Of a stretch of DNA of 42,929 bases, positions 25,268 through 33,794 are shown one piece after another. The notes beneath the pieces are model-generated. The model ran no database searches. It was given only the letters and a program-made list of their open reading frames with translations, and was not told the DNA's origin. Every line of letters starts with the position of its first letter. Position 1 is the stretch's first letter. A program made the translations under genes and the position numbers. This DNA is from Pseudobdellovibrionaceae bacterium (lineage in GTDB: Bacteria; Bdellovibrionota; Bdellovibrionia; Bdellovibrionales; Bdellovibrionaceae): positions 1-42,929 of the forward strand of contig JALHMX010000018.1 of assembly GCA_022843825.1 (NCBI GenBank). The letters run 5' to 3'.

Positions 25268-25373
25268 GAGCACTATTTGTCGACTTTATTGGCACCAGAA
25301 TATCTTGACCTAAATTCTTGTTTTTACTACTGTAAGCGAAATTAAAATTTGAGATTTATTAAAAGGAGTTCTA

Positions 25374-27446
25374 ATGTTCGATATTCCTACCTACTTCCTT
25401 CTTTCGCCGATTATTGCTGGAGTAATTGGTTTAGTGATTGCGGTGATTCTTTATTTCCGTGTTAAGGCGCAGCCTTCCGGTAATGAGACTATGAATCGTA
25501 TTGCAGGATACATTCGTGAAGGTGCTATGGCCTTTTTAGTACGAGAATATAAAGTCCTTTCTGTATACTGTGTTGTCGTAGGGATAGTTCTATATTTTGC
25601 TTTAGGTGTTGTCGCGGCTATATGGTTTGTTGTAGGTGCGGTTTTATCATTACTTGCGGGCTTTGTGGGAATGAAGGCAGCAACATTCGCTAATGTCAGA
25701 ACAACTCAAGCTGCTGCAACCTCCACTAAAGGTAATGCCTTATTAGTCGCTTTGGATGGCGGAGCGGTAATGGGTCTTTGTGTTGGCGGCTTAGGAGTTC
25801 TTGGCTTAGGAGCTGTATATTACTGCTATAATGAAAGTGCCCACTTAGGAACTATTCTTCACTCATTTGCGGTGGGAGCTTCTTCAATTGCACTTTTTGC
25901 TCGTATTGGTGGTGGTATTTATACTAAAGCGGCTGATGTCGGCGCTGATATTGCGGGTAAAGTGATTGAAAATATTCCTGAAGATGATCCGCGTAACCCA
26001 GGTGTTATTGCTGATAACGTCGGTGATAATGTGGGTGACGTCGCCGGAATGGGTGCTGATATTTACGAATCTATGGTTGCGGCCATTGTATCGGCTATGG
26101 CCATAGCTTTAACTATTGAAGCTCAATTTTTACCAGCGTTATTAACTGGCGAAGCAGCTACTGCAGAGGCCGCACGTTGGATCGCTATTTCTTTACCGCT
26201 TGTTCTATCTGCGGTTGGATTATTTATTTCTATTATTGTTATTTTTATGGCGCGGGCTTTGAAAAATTCAAAACCTGCGAATGTTTTACGTTTATCACTT
26301 ATGCTGCCTCCGATATTATTAACACTCGTCTGCTTTATTGCTTTACCTCTTTTTGGTATTTCTCAAAACGTAACGTGGGCCTTAGCTGCCGGAGCATTTG
26401 GTGGAGCACTCATTGGTTTGGTTACAGAATTTTACACAGCGATGAGACCTATTCGCTTAGTCGCTGAGGCTGCGATAACAGGGGCGGGCACTGCGGTTAT
26501 TCGTGGATTAGCTGTGGGTATGGAGTCAGTTGCTGTTCCCATGGTTATTGTGGTGATCGCTGCTTATATTGCTGATCATATGTTAGGTCTTTACGGAATT
26601 GCCTTGGCCGCCGTGGGGATGTTAGCGGGTACAGCTGTAGTTATGACGGTAGATGCTTATGGGCCTATTGCAGATAATGCCGGAGGAATTTCTGAAATGT
26701 CAGGACTTCCGCCTCACGTGCGCGAAATCACCGATGAGTTAGATGCCGTTGGAAATACCACTGCAGCTATTGGAAAAGGTTTTGCCATTGGGTCTGCAAC
26801 GTTAACAGTTCTGGCTTTATTCTCCGCGTTCAACATGGAAGTGAATCATGTGCGCTTGGCTGCAGGCATGGCAAAAATTCAACTGGATTTAACAGCTTCT
26901 GGAGTATTGATTGGTATTTTATTGGGATCGATTCTTCCCTTTTTAGTTGGCTCAACCACCATGACCGCCGTAGGAAAAGCCGCTGGTAAAATTGTGCAAG
27001 AAATTGCTCGTCAATTTAAAGAAATTCCAGGATTACGTGAAGGTAAAGCTGAACCGGAGCCTGCTCGAATCGTTGATATTGCAACCAGTGCAGCTTTATA
27101 CGAAATGATTTTACCAGGAATGATTGCCGTCGTAGCTCCGGTCGCGATCGGATTTATTCTTGGTCCACAAGCTTTAGCGGGTATGTTAGCTGGAAGTTTA
27201 GCAGTTGGTGCAACCATGAGTTTATTTATGGCGAACGCTGGTGGAGCTTGGGATAACGCCAAAAAGTTTATTGAAAAAGGTGGCCTTCCTGGACACAAAA
27301 AAGGTTCTGATGCTCATAAAGCCGCCGTTGTCGGCGACACTGTTGGTGATCCCTTCAAGGATACTTCCGGTCCGGGTATTGCGATTTTAATTAAAGTGAT
27401 GTCTGTCGTGTCGTTGTTAATCGCTCAACTCATCGCACTTAAATAG
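25374..27446 (+). CDS. hppA: Membrane-bound pyrophosphatase, K+-dependent type
   Basis: A 690-residue, roughly 16-helix ion pump that hydrolyses pyrophosphate to drive H+ (or Na+) across the inner membrane. The pyrophosphate site is complete: DVGADIAGKV, then EDDPRNPGVIADNVGDNVGD, and near the end DAHKAAVVGDTVGDPFKDTSGP. GNTTAAIGKGFAIGSA carries Ala and Gly at the two positions where K+-independent enzymes carry Lys and Thr, so it belongs to the K+-stimulated class. Whether it moves H+ or Na+ cannot be decided by eye. AAGGAG sits 5-6 bases upstream of the ATG. A strong terminator at 27479-27514 ends the transcript. Confidence 0.95.
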   Translation: MFDIPTYFLLSPIIAGVIGLVIAVILYFRVKAQPSGNETMNRIAGYIREGAMAFLVREYKVLSVYCVVVGIVLYFALGVVAAIWFVVGAVLSLLAGFVGMKAATFANVRTTQAAATSTKGNALLVALDGGAVMGLCVGGLGVLGLGAVYYCYNESAHLGTILHSFAVGASSIALFARIGGGIYTKAADVGADIAGKVIENIPEDDPRNPGVIADNVGDNVGDVAGMGADIYESMVAAIVSAMAIALTIEAQFLPALLTGEAATAEAARWIAISLPLVLSAVGLFISIIVIFMARALKNSKPANVLRLSLMLPPILLTLVCFIALPLFGISQNVTWALAAGAFGGALIGLVTEFYTAMRPIRLVAEAAITGAGTAVIRGLAVGMESVAVPMVIVVIAAYIADHMLGLYGIALAAVGMLAGTAVVMTVDAYGPIADNAGGISEMSGLPPHVREITDELDAVGNTTAAIGKGFAIGSATLTVLALFSAFNMEVNHVRLAAGMAKIQLDLTASGVLIGILLGSILPFLVGSTTMTAVGKAAGKIVQEIARQFKEIPGLREGKAEPEPARIVDIATSAALYEMILPGMIAVVAPVAIGFILGPQALAGMLAGSLAVGATMSLFMANAGGAWDNAKKFIEKGGLPGHKKGSDAHKAAVVGDTVGDPFKDTSGPGIAILIKVMSVVSLLIAQLIALK

Positions 27447-28745
27447 TTAAGAAGCTTTATTAAAATTTGAAATATCGGAAGCCTGAGGTTGAAAACTCAG
27501 GCTTTTGTTTTTTTGAAAAGGAAGCACGCAAAGAAATCGTATTATTCCTGCAAAAATAAAAACAGTGGTGTAGTTATACTGAAAAACATATTTAATCATT
27601 AAGGCGCCGATACCGGTTCCAATCATTTGGGTAGCAATTCCGACGGAATTATACAATGTGATGGTTTCAATTTTATCTTTTGCAGGAATATTTTTGAAAA
27701 AAATTAGGGATAATCCAATTTCCCATAGTGCCCACGACATGCCCGAAGTAAAGTTTAACACATACATAGATTCAATAGTGGTGCAGAAAGGCCATAATAA
27801 CGGAAGTGGGGCTCCAAACATTCCACCGACAGCCATCAAGCGCATAGGGCTGAGTGGAAACTTTTTAAGATTGATCAAGTAAGTGGTCATTATTTTTCCT
27901 GCAAATAATGCGGCCGTGATCAACATAAATTGAAAGTAACTGGTGTGACGGATCGTCAGAAGATATCCAGTTACATAAGGCGTAGATAAAAACAACGATC
28001 CATTAAATAGTCCATAAGTACTGAAAAATATTTTATTCTGAGAGAATATCTTTCTCATTTTTTGTAAAGAGAAAGCCACCACCGAGGTGGAGTTTTGGTG
28101 TTTGTGAAAAGAGTAGTATTTTAATAGTAACCCTAAAAGGGCTGTTACGAAAATAAGACCGAATAAATGAGAGTGATTTAAAGTTGGCGGATTCCACTGT
28201 AAGATGGCCCCGCCGCAAACTAAACCAGTGATAACACCGAGCTGTATCATCCGTGTTCGCAGTGTGAAGTAGTCATGTCCGCGATCAGTTTTTAAAAGTT
28301 CGGATATCCATAAATTCCAAGCTGGAAGTGATGAAAAGTGTCCGTACCAGTACAATGAATACAAGCCCATTAACGTCCAAAATGAAAAAGACGCGTTCGT
28401 TAATAGCGTGGCTGAAAAAGCAATCAGACCAAGCATGGAAAATATTTGCAACAAGACATTTCGCTTAACTTTTTGTGAGACCGAGGTTCGCTGCATATGG
28501 GAATTAATTAATAGGTTCATAATGATGGCCACAATGGGCGGCATCGAAAGCAATAGACCCGATTGGATGGTGCTCATCCCTTTTTCAATAGCAAAGGCTG
28601 CAAAAAAACTTTCGGCAATACCGATAATAAAACTAGATAAAAAGGCTTCGAAGTAACTGTATTTTAGTTCTGATTTTAAAGAATAGTAATCGCTTTTCCA
28701 CTGATGAGTAATCCGCTTCTGGATTATGAGTAACTGCCGATTCAT
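27447..28745 (-). CDS. Major facilitator superfamily transporter
   Basis: A 432-residue protein with about twelve membrane helices arranged as 6+6 and a cytoplasmic N-terminus of about 30 residues (KRITHQWKSDYYSLKSELK). It has the general MFS look but no diagnostic substrate motif; SGMSWALWEIGLSLIFF in the second half is typical of the superfamily only. The sequence before the ATG includes AGGA. The last 20 codons contain the terminator hairpin of hppA, so the tail (FQPQASDISNF) is partly shaped by that stem. The gene converges on hppA with no gap. Confidence 0.82.
   Translation of the reverse strand: MNRQLLIIQKRITHQWKSDYYSLKSELKYSYFEAFLSSFIIGIAESFFAAFAIEKGMSTIQSGLLLSMPPIVAIIMNLLINSHMQRTSVSQKVKRNVLLQIFSMLGLIAFSATLLTNASFSFWTLMGLYSLYWYGHFSSLPAWNLWISELLKTDRGHDYFTLRTRMIQLGVITGLVCGGAILQWNPPTLNHSHLFGLIFVTALLGLLLKYYSFHKHQNSTSVVAFSLQKMRKIFSQNKIFFSTYGLFNGSLFLSTPYVTGYLLTIRHTSYFQFMLITAALFAGKIMTTYLINLKKFPLSPMRLMAVGGMFGAPLPLLWPFCTTIESMYVLNFTSGMSWALWEIGLSLIFFKNIPAKDKIETITLYNSVGIATQMIGTGIGALMIKYVFQYNYTTVFIFAGIIRFLCVLPFQKNKSLSFQPQASDISNFNKAS
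27479..27514 (+). terminator. Intrinsic terminator of hppA inside the MFS gene's 3' end
   Basis: Perfect 9-bp stem AAGCCTGAG / CTCAGGCTT with an 8-base loop, then TTGTTTTTTT. It acts on plus-strand transcripts and lies within the reverse-strand coding end of the MFS gene. Confidence 0.9.
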
Positions 28746-28800
28746 ATTTTCCTGTATAAGTCGCTGAGGTAAAAGCGTCTTAATAATAGCTTATCTGAAT

Positions 28801-28858
28801 CCTATCCGGCAGGAAGACCAGTCTTTTTTAGGCCTATTAAAGGCTAGGTCGTGATAGG
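28801..28858. other. Nested stem structure in the MFS / small-protein intergenic region
   Basis: CCTATC (28801-28806) pairs with GATAGG (28853-28858); GACC (28816-28819) pairs with GGTC (28847-28850); TAG-g-CCT (28829-28835) pairs with AGGCTA (28841-28846). The 3' strand is nearly continuous while the 5' strand has two internal loops. It could be a leader RNA of the 28953 gene or, read the other way, of the MFS gene. A TATAAT at 28865-28870 lacks a matching -35. The rest of 28746-28952 shows nothing further I can name. Confidence 0.3.
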
Positions 28859-28952
28859 GCGTATTATAATGAGATGCGGCTGACTTTGCGTCTTGGCTTT
28901 TTTGTAGAATTTTTGCTCGATAACCTTTAGAATGATACAAGGAGCTTAATTT

Positions 28953-29198
28953 ATGAAAATCCAAAACTTGAGTATCTTTGCGGTATTAGCTATTTTGAGC
29001 ACATCATTTTATGTCCTAGCGCAGGACGGGGATCGAGTGCCCCCTTGTATGCAAATCAAGAAAGCCTGTGAAAAAGCTGGCTTACATAAAAAGAAGGCCC
29101 GTGACTGTATGAAGCAGGTCATTGCAGGTGAAAAAGTTTCGGGAGTTGTCATCGATCCTAAGGTCGTAAACAACTGCAAAGAAAAGCATGAAAAGTAG
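28953..29198 (+). CDS. Small exported protein, unknown function
   Basis: An 81-residue protein with a signal peptide (LSIFAVLAILSTSFYVLAQ) and a basic mature part of about 55 residues with four Cys in a CMQIKKAC ... DCMKQ ... NCKEK arrangement, consistent with a small helical hairpin held by two disulfides. AAGGAG precedes the ATG by about 8 bases. Its end overlaps the dehydrogenase gene by 11 bases, so the two are cotranscribed, though their functions look unrelated. I do not recognise the family. Confidence 0.72.
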   Translation: MKIQNLSIFAVLAILSTSFYVLAQDGDRVPPCMQIKKACEKAGLHKKKARDCMKQVIAGEKVSGVVIDPKVVNNCKEKHEK

Positions 29199-29925
29199 TT
29201 TGTATCTAGTTACTGGGGGATCCCAAGGTCTAGGTCGTTCAATTGTACTTCAATTATTAAAACAAAATCACAAGGTCATATCCCTGGCCCGCACCAGCAT
29301 ACCAAAGCGTGATCTAAGCGATAACGTTAAGAATTTAATTCAGCTGAAAATTGATTTCTCGCAAAATTTTCAAAAAAAATTAACCAGCACTTTAAAAAAA
29401 ATTCCCTCAACAAAGCTAGAAGAGGTTTTTCTCATTAATAATGCCGGCATTATCGAGCCCGTTGATCGCATAGAAAACTTAAAGACAGATCAGGTCGAAA
29501 GACATTTAAAAATAAATTTGCTTGCGCCCATTATAATGAGTCAAATCTTTCTAAGTGTATTTGCTAAAGTTCCCCAAAAAACTATCGTCCAAATCACCTC
29601 CGGAGCGGCCACCAGACCCGTTGAAGGATGGGCTGTGTATTGTTCGGGTAAAGCGGGGCTTGATATGTTTAATGAAGTGTTGGCCTTGCAACATCAAAAC
29701 GACAATAACTTTAAAGCTATTGGATACAGTCCGGGAATTATGGATACGGCCATGCAAACTAAAATTCGATCTACAACAGCCAAGCAGTTTCCCGACGTGG
29801 CCGAGTTTAAAAAATATAAAACTGAAAAGCAATTGCGCTCGACTGATTATGTGGCGGCCGACCTGCTGAGTATTATAAACGACCCGACGAATTTAAAATC
29901 GGGACAAGTTTATCGCGTAAAATAG
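29188..29925 (+). CDS. Short-chain dehydrogenase/reductase
   Basis: A 245-residue classical SDR. The NADP(H)-binding motif TGGSQGLG is at residues 9-16 with SLARTS following beta-2, NNAG is at 84-87, and the catalytic set is Ser138, Tyr151 and Lys155 (YCSGK). The sequence after the active site (GYSPGIMDTAMQTKIR) resembles the sepiapterin-reductase / benzil-reductase group (YueD-like), so a carbonyl reductase role is likely but the substrate is open. The start lies within the previous gene (11-base overlap). The stop codon is inside the stem of the shared terminator. Confidence 0.85.
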   Translation: MKSSLYLVTGGSQGLGRSIVLQLLKQNHKVISLARTSIPKRDLSDNVKNLIQLKIDFSQNFQKKLTSTLKKIPSTKLEEVFLINNAGIIEPVDRIENLKTDQVERHLKINLLAPIIMSQIFLSVFAKVPQKTIVQITSGAATRPVEGWAVYCSGKAGLDMFNEVLALQHQNDNNFKAIGYSPGIMDTAMQTKIRSTTAKQFPDVAEFKKYKTEKQLRSTDYVAADLLSIINDPTNLKSGQVYRVK

Positions 29926-29955
29926 GCTCCAGAACTGGAACCTATTTACTTTTTA
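29920..29955. terminator. Shared terminator hairpin between convergent genes
   Basis: AAATAGG (29920-29926) pairs with CCTATTT (29941-29947), with inner TCC/GGA pairs and a mostly T tail on the plus strand (ACTTTTT). The stop codons of both flanking genes (TAG at 29923-29925 on plus, TAG at 29944-29942 on minus) lie in the stem. Minus-strand termination would be weaker because its T-run is short. Confidence 0.65.
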
Positions 29956-31198
29956 AAGTTTTAACTTCTATTTTAAGGGCATCGATTTCTTTTTGCTGCT
30001 GTTTAATAGCTTCAATCAAAAGACCGACCATATTTTGGTAAGCTACAGTTTTTACACCGTTTTCCATTGGATAAATAAGTTCCGGCGCAACTTTTTCAAC
30101 ATCCTGAGCAATCACGCCCATTTGTTTACGCGCACTAGGCACAGAATCATTCCAGTTAAAAGTTACTCCACGAATTTGTAATACTTTTTGTAAAGCATCC
30201 GGAATCAATTTGATATTATGTTTAAGGCGGCGATCTGATGTCGCAGTGATCGTTCCGCTAGCGGTGATATTACCATTAGATTGAAGGTTCCCCGTGGTTG
30301 TGTCACCGCTAACAACAAGACCAGCCCGCAAATCTGTAAGCCCCTGAACAATCATCTGTTGCCCGACTTGGACTGTTCCGCTGGCGACGATACTTGTGGT
30401 GGTAATTCCCGCACTCGCAGTTAAGGCCCCTGCCGCAGTGATTGGCCCGGCACTGTTTATACCTTGTTGCACATATAATCCCGTCGTACCTCCACCACCA
30501 GGATAAGTAGGAGCTTGTCCTACGTCCGCAACAGGAAGAGCAGTAAATCGACAGGTCTCTGGCGGTCCGGCTGCGTATTCACCTCCGAGCATGATACAAG
30601 AATCTTCAGGGCTGCTGCCACCACCACCAACACCGGCAGCCGAGCAGGATATTATTTCATTTGCAGCATTAACCTGGGCCCAAATTTCAACTATTCCAGG
30701 AGCTAAAGTTTCTACGCTTGTACCAGCGTCTTCGTCGATTACAGTACCAGTGGGTCCTGTTACATTACCTGTTTTTTGATAATTTAAGCGCAGCTGCATT
30801 CGAGCAGCTCCAGGTGAAGGATGTGGCTCCATAGTTTGAAGGACCATACTTGTTATGATAACGCCATCGACGTTGGCACCCACTGCGGCTAATACAGTTG
30901 TATCGCCAGTGTCAGGGTTAACCCTGACAAGTTGAGACAGAGTTTGAGGTGATCCCACAGCAGGTATCACTACCGGTGGGGAAGCATTAAGTATTTCTCC
31001 GCAGGCGTTACTTAACGCAGCAGTTAAACGAGAGTTAATACTATTAATTTCTTGGCTTTGAGCTGCGGACCTGCCGGATTTAACAGAGGTATTTACGATA
31101 TCCATAACCCCTACTGATATAATACCCAGTAATGCCACGGCCACCAGAATTTCGATTAACCCGAACCCACGATTATTTTGATATAGATTTCTTCCCAT
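29942..31198 (-). CDS. Pseudopilin-like N-terminus fused to an S74 endosialidase-type chaperone domain
   Basis: A 418-residue protein. Residues 8-30 are a type IV pilin / type II pseudopilin leader: NRGFGLIEILVAVALLG, with the prepilin-peptidase Gly-Phe site and Glu at +5, followed by helix residues. A strand-rich middle (about 45-230, PilW/PilV-like) is followed by Gly/Thr-rich repeats (TASAGITTTSIVASGTVQVG). The C-terminal 100 residues match the intramolecular chaperone of phage tail spikes (peptidase S74): ATSDRRLKHNI holds the self-cleaving Ser, then GVIAQDVEKVAPEL and a coiled-coil end (IEAIKQQQKEIDALKIEVK). The chaperone would trimerise and cut itself off. A piliated, fibre-like surface adhesin is the likely product (inference). 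Confidence 0.82.
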   Translation of the reverse strand: MGRNLYQNNRGFGLIEILVAVALLGIISVGVMDIVNTSVKSGRSAAQSQEINSINSRLTAALSNACGEILNASPPVVIPAVGSPQTLSQLVRVNPDTGDTTVLAAVGANVDGVIITSMVLQTMEPHPSPGAARMQLRLNYQKTGNVTGPTGTVIDEDAGTSVETLAPGIVEIWAQVNAANEIISCSAAGVGGGGSSPEDSCIMLGGEYAAGPPETCRFTALPVADVGQAPTYPGGGGTTGLYVQQGINSAGPITAAGALTASAGITTTSIVASGTVQVGQQMIVQGLTDLRAGLVVSGDTTTGNLQSNGNITASGTITATSDRRLKHNIKLIPDALQKVLQIRGVTFNWNDSVPSARKQMGVIAQDVEKVAPELIYPMENGVKTVAYQNMVGLLIEAIKQQQKEIDALKIEVKTLKSK

Positions 31199-31334
31199 AC
31201 TAATATGGTGAAATGATTAAGGTTAAGAGTCAATAAGGATAAAAAGTTGTTTAATTTAGCATTAAATAGGCTGCTATACATTTTATAGTCGAAAACAAAC
31301 GAAATCTCATAGTGAATGTCTCAATGTGAATGGC

Positions 31335-32207
31335 TTAAAGTTTTCTGACGTATTTCGAGGTTCTTAGTTTTTCACATTGGATAGAGTCTAATTTTGGCAG
31401 GGGGTCAAAGCCTATAATTTTAGAGCCGTCTAAAGAGGTATAGTAGGCATCGTTGTTGCCACCAGTACTCATTAAATAGCCTTTTTCGCAATGAGTTTCA
31501 GCCTCTGGGCACCAATGATCTCCATAAAAACCTGTGTCGGGATTGTAATTTTCAAAAATAAGGTGCCCCAGTTCGTGGGCCATCAAGCTGTAAGATCGGG
31601 GTTTACTGATCATCTGTGGATATTTTAAAAAAGAGTTTCTTTGAAGAGCAACCGTACCGATAGCCATAAAAACTCGGTTACCGGCAAGATCGGCCAAAGA
31701 CGGATTTTGCTGATGTAAAGGCCGAGGGTCATTAAAGTACACATTCAACAGGGTCGGATTAAACGCTTGTCCGTAGGTGGTGGCTCCGTTTAGTTTTTTT
31801 GTTTTTCTTATTTCCGTGTTCATATATTCGGTCATATGCACATCAATAACTTCAGACTGACGCTGGTTTGAAAAAGGAGTTACAAATTTTAAAAAATCTT
31901 TTGTAAAGTAGGACTTCGAGCCTTTGAAGTCTGTCATTTTTTCTTGAGTCGTGCTGGACTTTAAAGCTTGATATTCTAGCGGTGTAATCTTAACAGCGAT
32001 GCCAGGGCATTGAGCGAAAATAGTTTCAGTATGTCTTAACTGCTCAGCAATTAATTTTTCTTGTCCTTTTAATCCGTGCTGAAATAGCCGAATTTGAATT
32101 TCATGGGTGGGTTTAGCGATAGATTTTGTGTAAGGATCTGTAAGGATAAAATTTTCTGAAGCCTGGATATTGAATGGTAATAGTACAAGTAACAAAAGCA
32201 AAGCCAT
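31335..32207 (-). CDS. Exported metallopeptidase-like protein
   Basis: A 290-residue protein with a signal peptide (ALLLLLVLLPFNIQASE) and a zinc-binding helix MAHELGHLIFENYN. About 30 residues on, GYLMSTGG looks like the Met-turn of metzincins. The usual third ligand at HExxHxxGxxH is Tyr here; His in GDHWCP shortly after could replace it. Two Cys (HWCPEAETHC) may make a disulfide near the site. Secreted to the periplasm or beyond; substrate unknown. ATG 32207 is used: GGGGGGA stands 5 bases before it, and the longer TTG frame would place that Shine-Dalgarno sequence inside the gene. Confidence 0.68.
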   Translation of the reverse strand: MALLLLLVLLPFNIQASENFILTDPYTKSIAKPTHEIQIRLFQHGLKGQEKLIAEQLRHTETIFAQCPGIAVKITPLEYQALKSSTTQEKMTDFKGSKSYFTKDFLKFVTPFSNQRQSEVIDVHMTEYMNTEIRKTKKLNGATTYGQAFNPTLLNVYFNDPRPLHQQNPSLADLAGNRVFMAIGTVALQRNSFLKYPQMISKPRSYSLMAHELGHLIFENYNPDTGFYGDHWCPEAETHCEKGYLMSTGGNNDAYYTSLDGSKIIGFDPLPKLDSIQCEKLRTSKYVRKL

Positions 32208-32233
32208 ATGTCCCCCCAAGCGCTGAGGTTATT

Positions 32234-33004
32234 TTAAGTGAATCGCTTTGTAAACTGTTTATGTAATGACTTATCGTTGTATTTATCCTCAACGTCAGAC
32301 AGATCATCTTTGCTGTAGCCTGAGTGCAGCGATAATATAGAAATATTTTTATCGGTGATCACAAAACTTACTCTCCAGGTGCGATAGCTGAGTTGATGAA
32401 TATTATCCTGCGAAGTGACTCTTTTTTTATCAGTATTCAGGGGGTCATATTCAAGTTGTCGTTGAATAAAAGCGCGCACTTCGCGCAGATCATGGAGTTC
32501 TAAAAAATCCAGCTGATCTGCAGCATAGGGGGAGAAACTAACCTTATATTTAAGCTTTGGAGCTGAAGCTAGCCACTTAATTTCAGCATCTTTTATTTTA
32601 TCACTTTCAGGGTGATAGGGTTTTATATCCAGAATAGGTGTTCCATCCAAAATATCATTGGGTCCAACATGAAGATGTAGTCCGTCGATTTTAAGCAACT
32701 TAACGACAGACATACCGATTGGATTAGGACGATAAGGCGCCCGGGTCGCGAAAACCCCAATCTTTTTATCCGAGCGCGGAGTTTGAACCAAGGGCTTCCA
32801 GTTTTCATTATGATGAAAATGATAAATAATCCATATATGCGAACACCCATCAAGATCAGTGAGTGCTTGTTCGAAATTATTTTTAGGATTCAAAATAATT
32901 TCACCAGGCTGCGAGTTTTCATCCGGTTGCCGAGGCGCTTGATAAGGCTCTATTTGAGGGGACTTAAAGTAACCGATCGGGTGAAAAATAATTTCAGAGG
33001 ACAT
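32234..33004 (-). CDS. trmO: tRNA (N6-threonylcarbamoyladenosine37-N6)-methyltransferase TrmO
   Basis: A 256-residue protein of the TsaA/YaeB (TrmO) family, which N6-methylates t6A37 in tRNA-Thr with SAM. The N-terminal beta-barrel shows HPIGYFKSP, the middle has DGCSHIWIIYHFH and FATRAPYRPNPIGMSVVKL (the SAM-binding region), and LDGTPILDIKPYHP closes the core. The C-terminal 100 residues (YAADQLDFLELHD, YRTWRVSFVI) match the typical extension. ATG 33004 is chosen because the protein then starts directly before the conserved strand; the longer frame begins in the neighbouring gene. It overlaps the SpoU gene by 11 bases, so two RNA methyltransferases are coupled. Confidence 0.93.
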   Translation of the reverse strand: MSSEIIFHPIGYFKSPQIEPYQAPRQPDENSQPGEIILNPKNNFEQALTDLDGCSHIWIIYHFHHNENWKPLVQTPRSDKKIGVFATRAPYRPNPIGMSVVKLLKIDGLHLHVGPNDILDGTPILDIKPYHPESDKIKDAEIKWLASAPKLKYKVSFSPYAADQLDFLELHDLREVRAFIQRQLEYDPLNTDKKRVTSQDNIHQLSYRTWRVSFVITDKNISILSLHSGYSKDDLSDVEDKYNDKSLHKQFTKRFT

Positions 33005-33794
33005 GTTGAACTTCGGCCAGTTGCTTACGCCACTCATAACCTGCAATGGCCGCGGCCACCGCAGCATTTAAAGAGTTTTTTACTCCATAGGTTGGTATTC
33101 GACGGATTTCATCGGCTAACTCCAGTTGATCCTTATCTAACCCGAAACGTTCGTTGCCAATTAAAAATGCTGTGGGTGATTCAACATCAAAATCGAGGGA
33201 AATATCTTTAGCGTTAGTGGATGTTTCGAGCGCAATAATTTTAAAGTTTTTACTTTTAAGTTCTCGGATACAATCTTGAAAAGTTTTATTTTCCCACTCC
33301 ATAACTAAAGTGGAACCAAGGGCAGCTTTTTCTACCTGAATTTGGTGCGGAGTTGGCGTATATCCCGTCAGCCAAATTTTTTGGGCGCCTAAGGTGTCAG
33401 CGGTCCGAAAAATAGATCCGACATTGAAAGCCGATCGCATATTGTCGATAATAAAATGTAAGTGTGTTCGCGGAGTCACCAAGTGATCGCGATCTGTACT
33501 GGAAATTAGAAAGTCATCATCGGTTAAAGATTTTTTCAGGTAACGCTCAAACGGAACTGCAATGGTGGAAAAATGCTTTAATGTCATTGTTGGAGTTAAT
33601 GAATCTTTGTATCTTGAAAGTTTTTTTAAAATGGGATCTTCAGTTTTTTCTAATGAGGCGATCAGATTGATCAACTCCTCTAGCAGTTGACCATCAAAAC
33701 CGCCGTCTTTTGAGTCCTTTTCTAATCCTACAAAAAGTTTATGAATCTCTTCTAAAGTTTTACTTAACTTTACTTCCAACAGCGGCTCCTTCAT
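32994..33794 (-). CDS. SpoU/TrmH-family RNA 2'-O-methyltransferase
   Basis: 266 residues. The C-terminal knotted methyltransferase domain (about 110-260) has the three SPOUT motifs: DNMRSAFNVGSIFRTAD, FLIGNERFGL and YGVKNSLNAAVAAAIAGYEW, which form the knot and SAM pocket; Asn and Arg in motif 1 are the usual catalytic residues. The N-terminal 100 residues are a helical, charged extension (KLSKTLEEIHKLFVGLEKDSKDG) without known parallels to me, possibly for target recognition. Members modify tRNA Gm18 or 23S rRNA; which one cannot be told. ATG 33794 gives a 35-base overlap with metG. It lies between metG and trmO, all translation-linked. Confidence 0.88.
   Translation of the reverse strand: MKEPLLEVKLSKTLEEIHKLFVGLEKDSKDGGFDGQLLEELINLIASLEKTEDPILKKLSRYKDSLTPTMTLKHFSTIAVPFERYLKKSLTDDDFLISSTDRDHLVTPRTHLHFIIDNMRSAFNVGSIFRTADTLGAQKIWLTGYTPTPHQIQVEKAALGSTLVMEWENKTFQDCIRELKSKNFKIIALETSTNAKDISLDFDVESPTAFLIGNERFGLDKDQLELADEIRRIPTYGVKNSLNAAVAAAIAGYEWRKQLAEVQHVL

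Noticed and set aside
31318-31332. A third GTCTCA palindrome upstream of the pseudopilin gene
   Set aside because: Only the left half and TGA of the right half match (GTCTCA-ATG-TGAATG); no CGAT flank.
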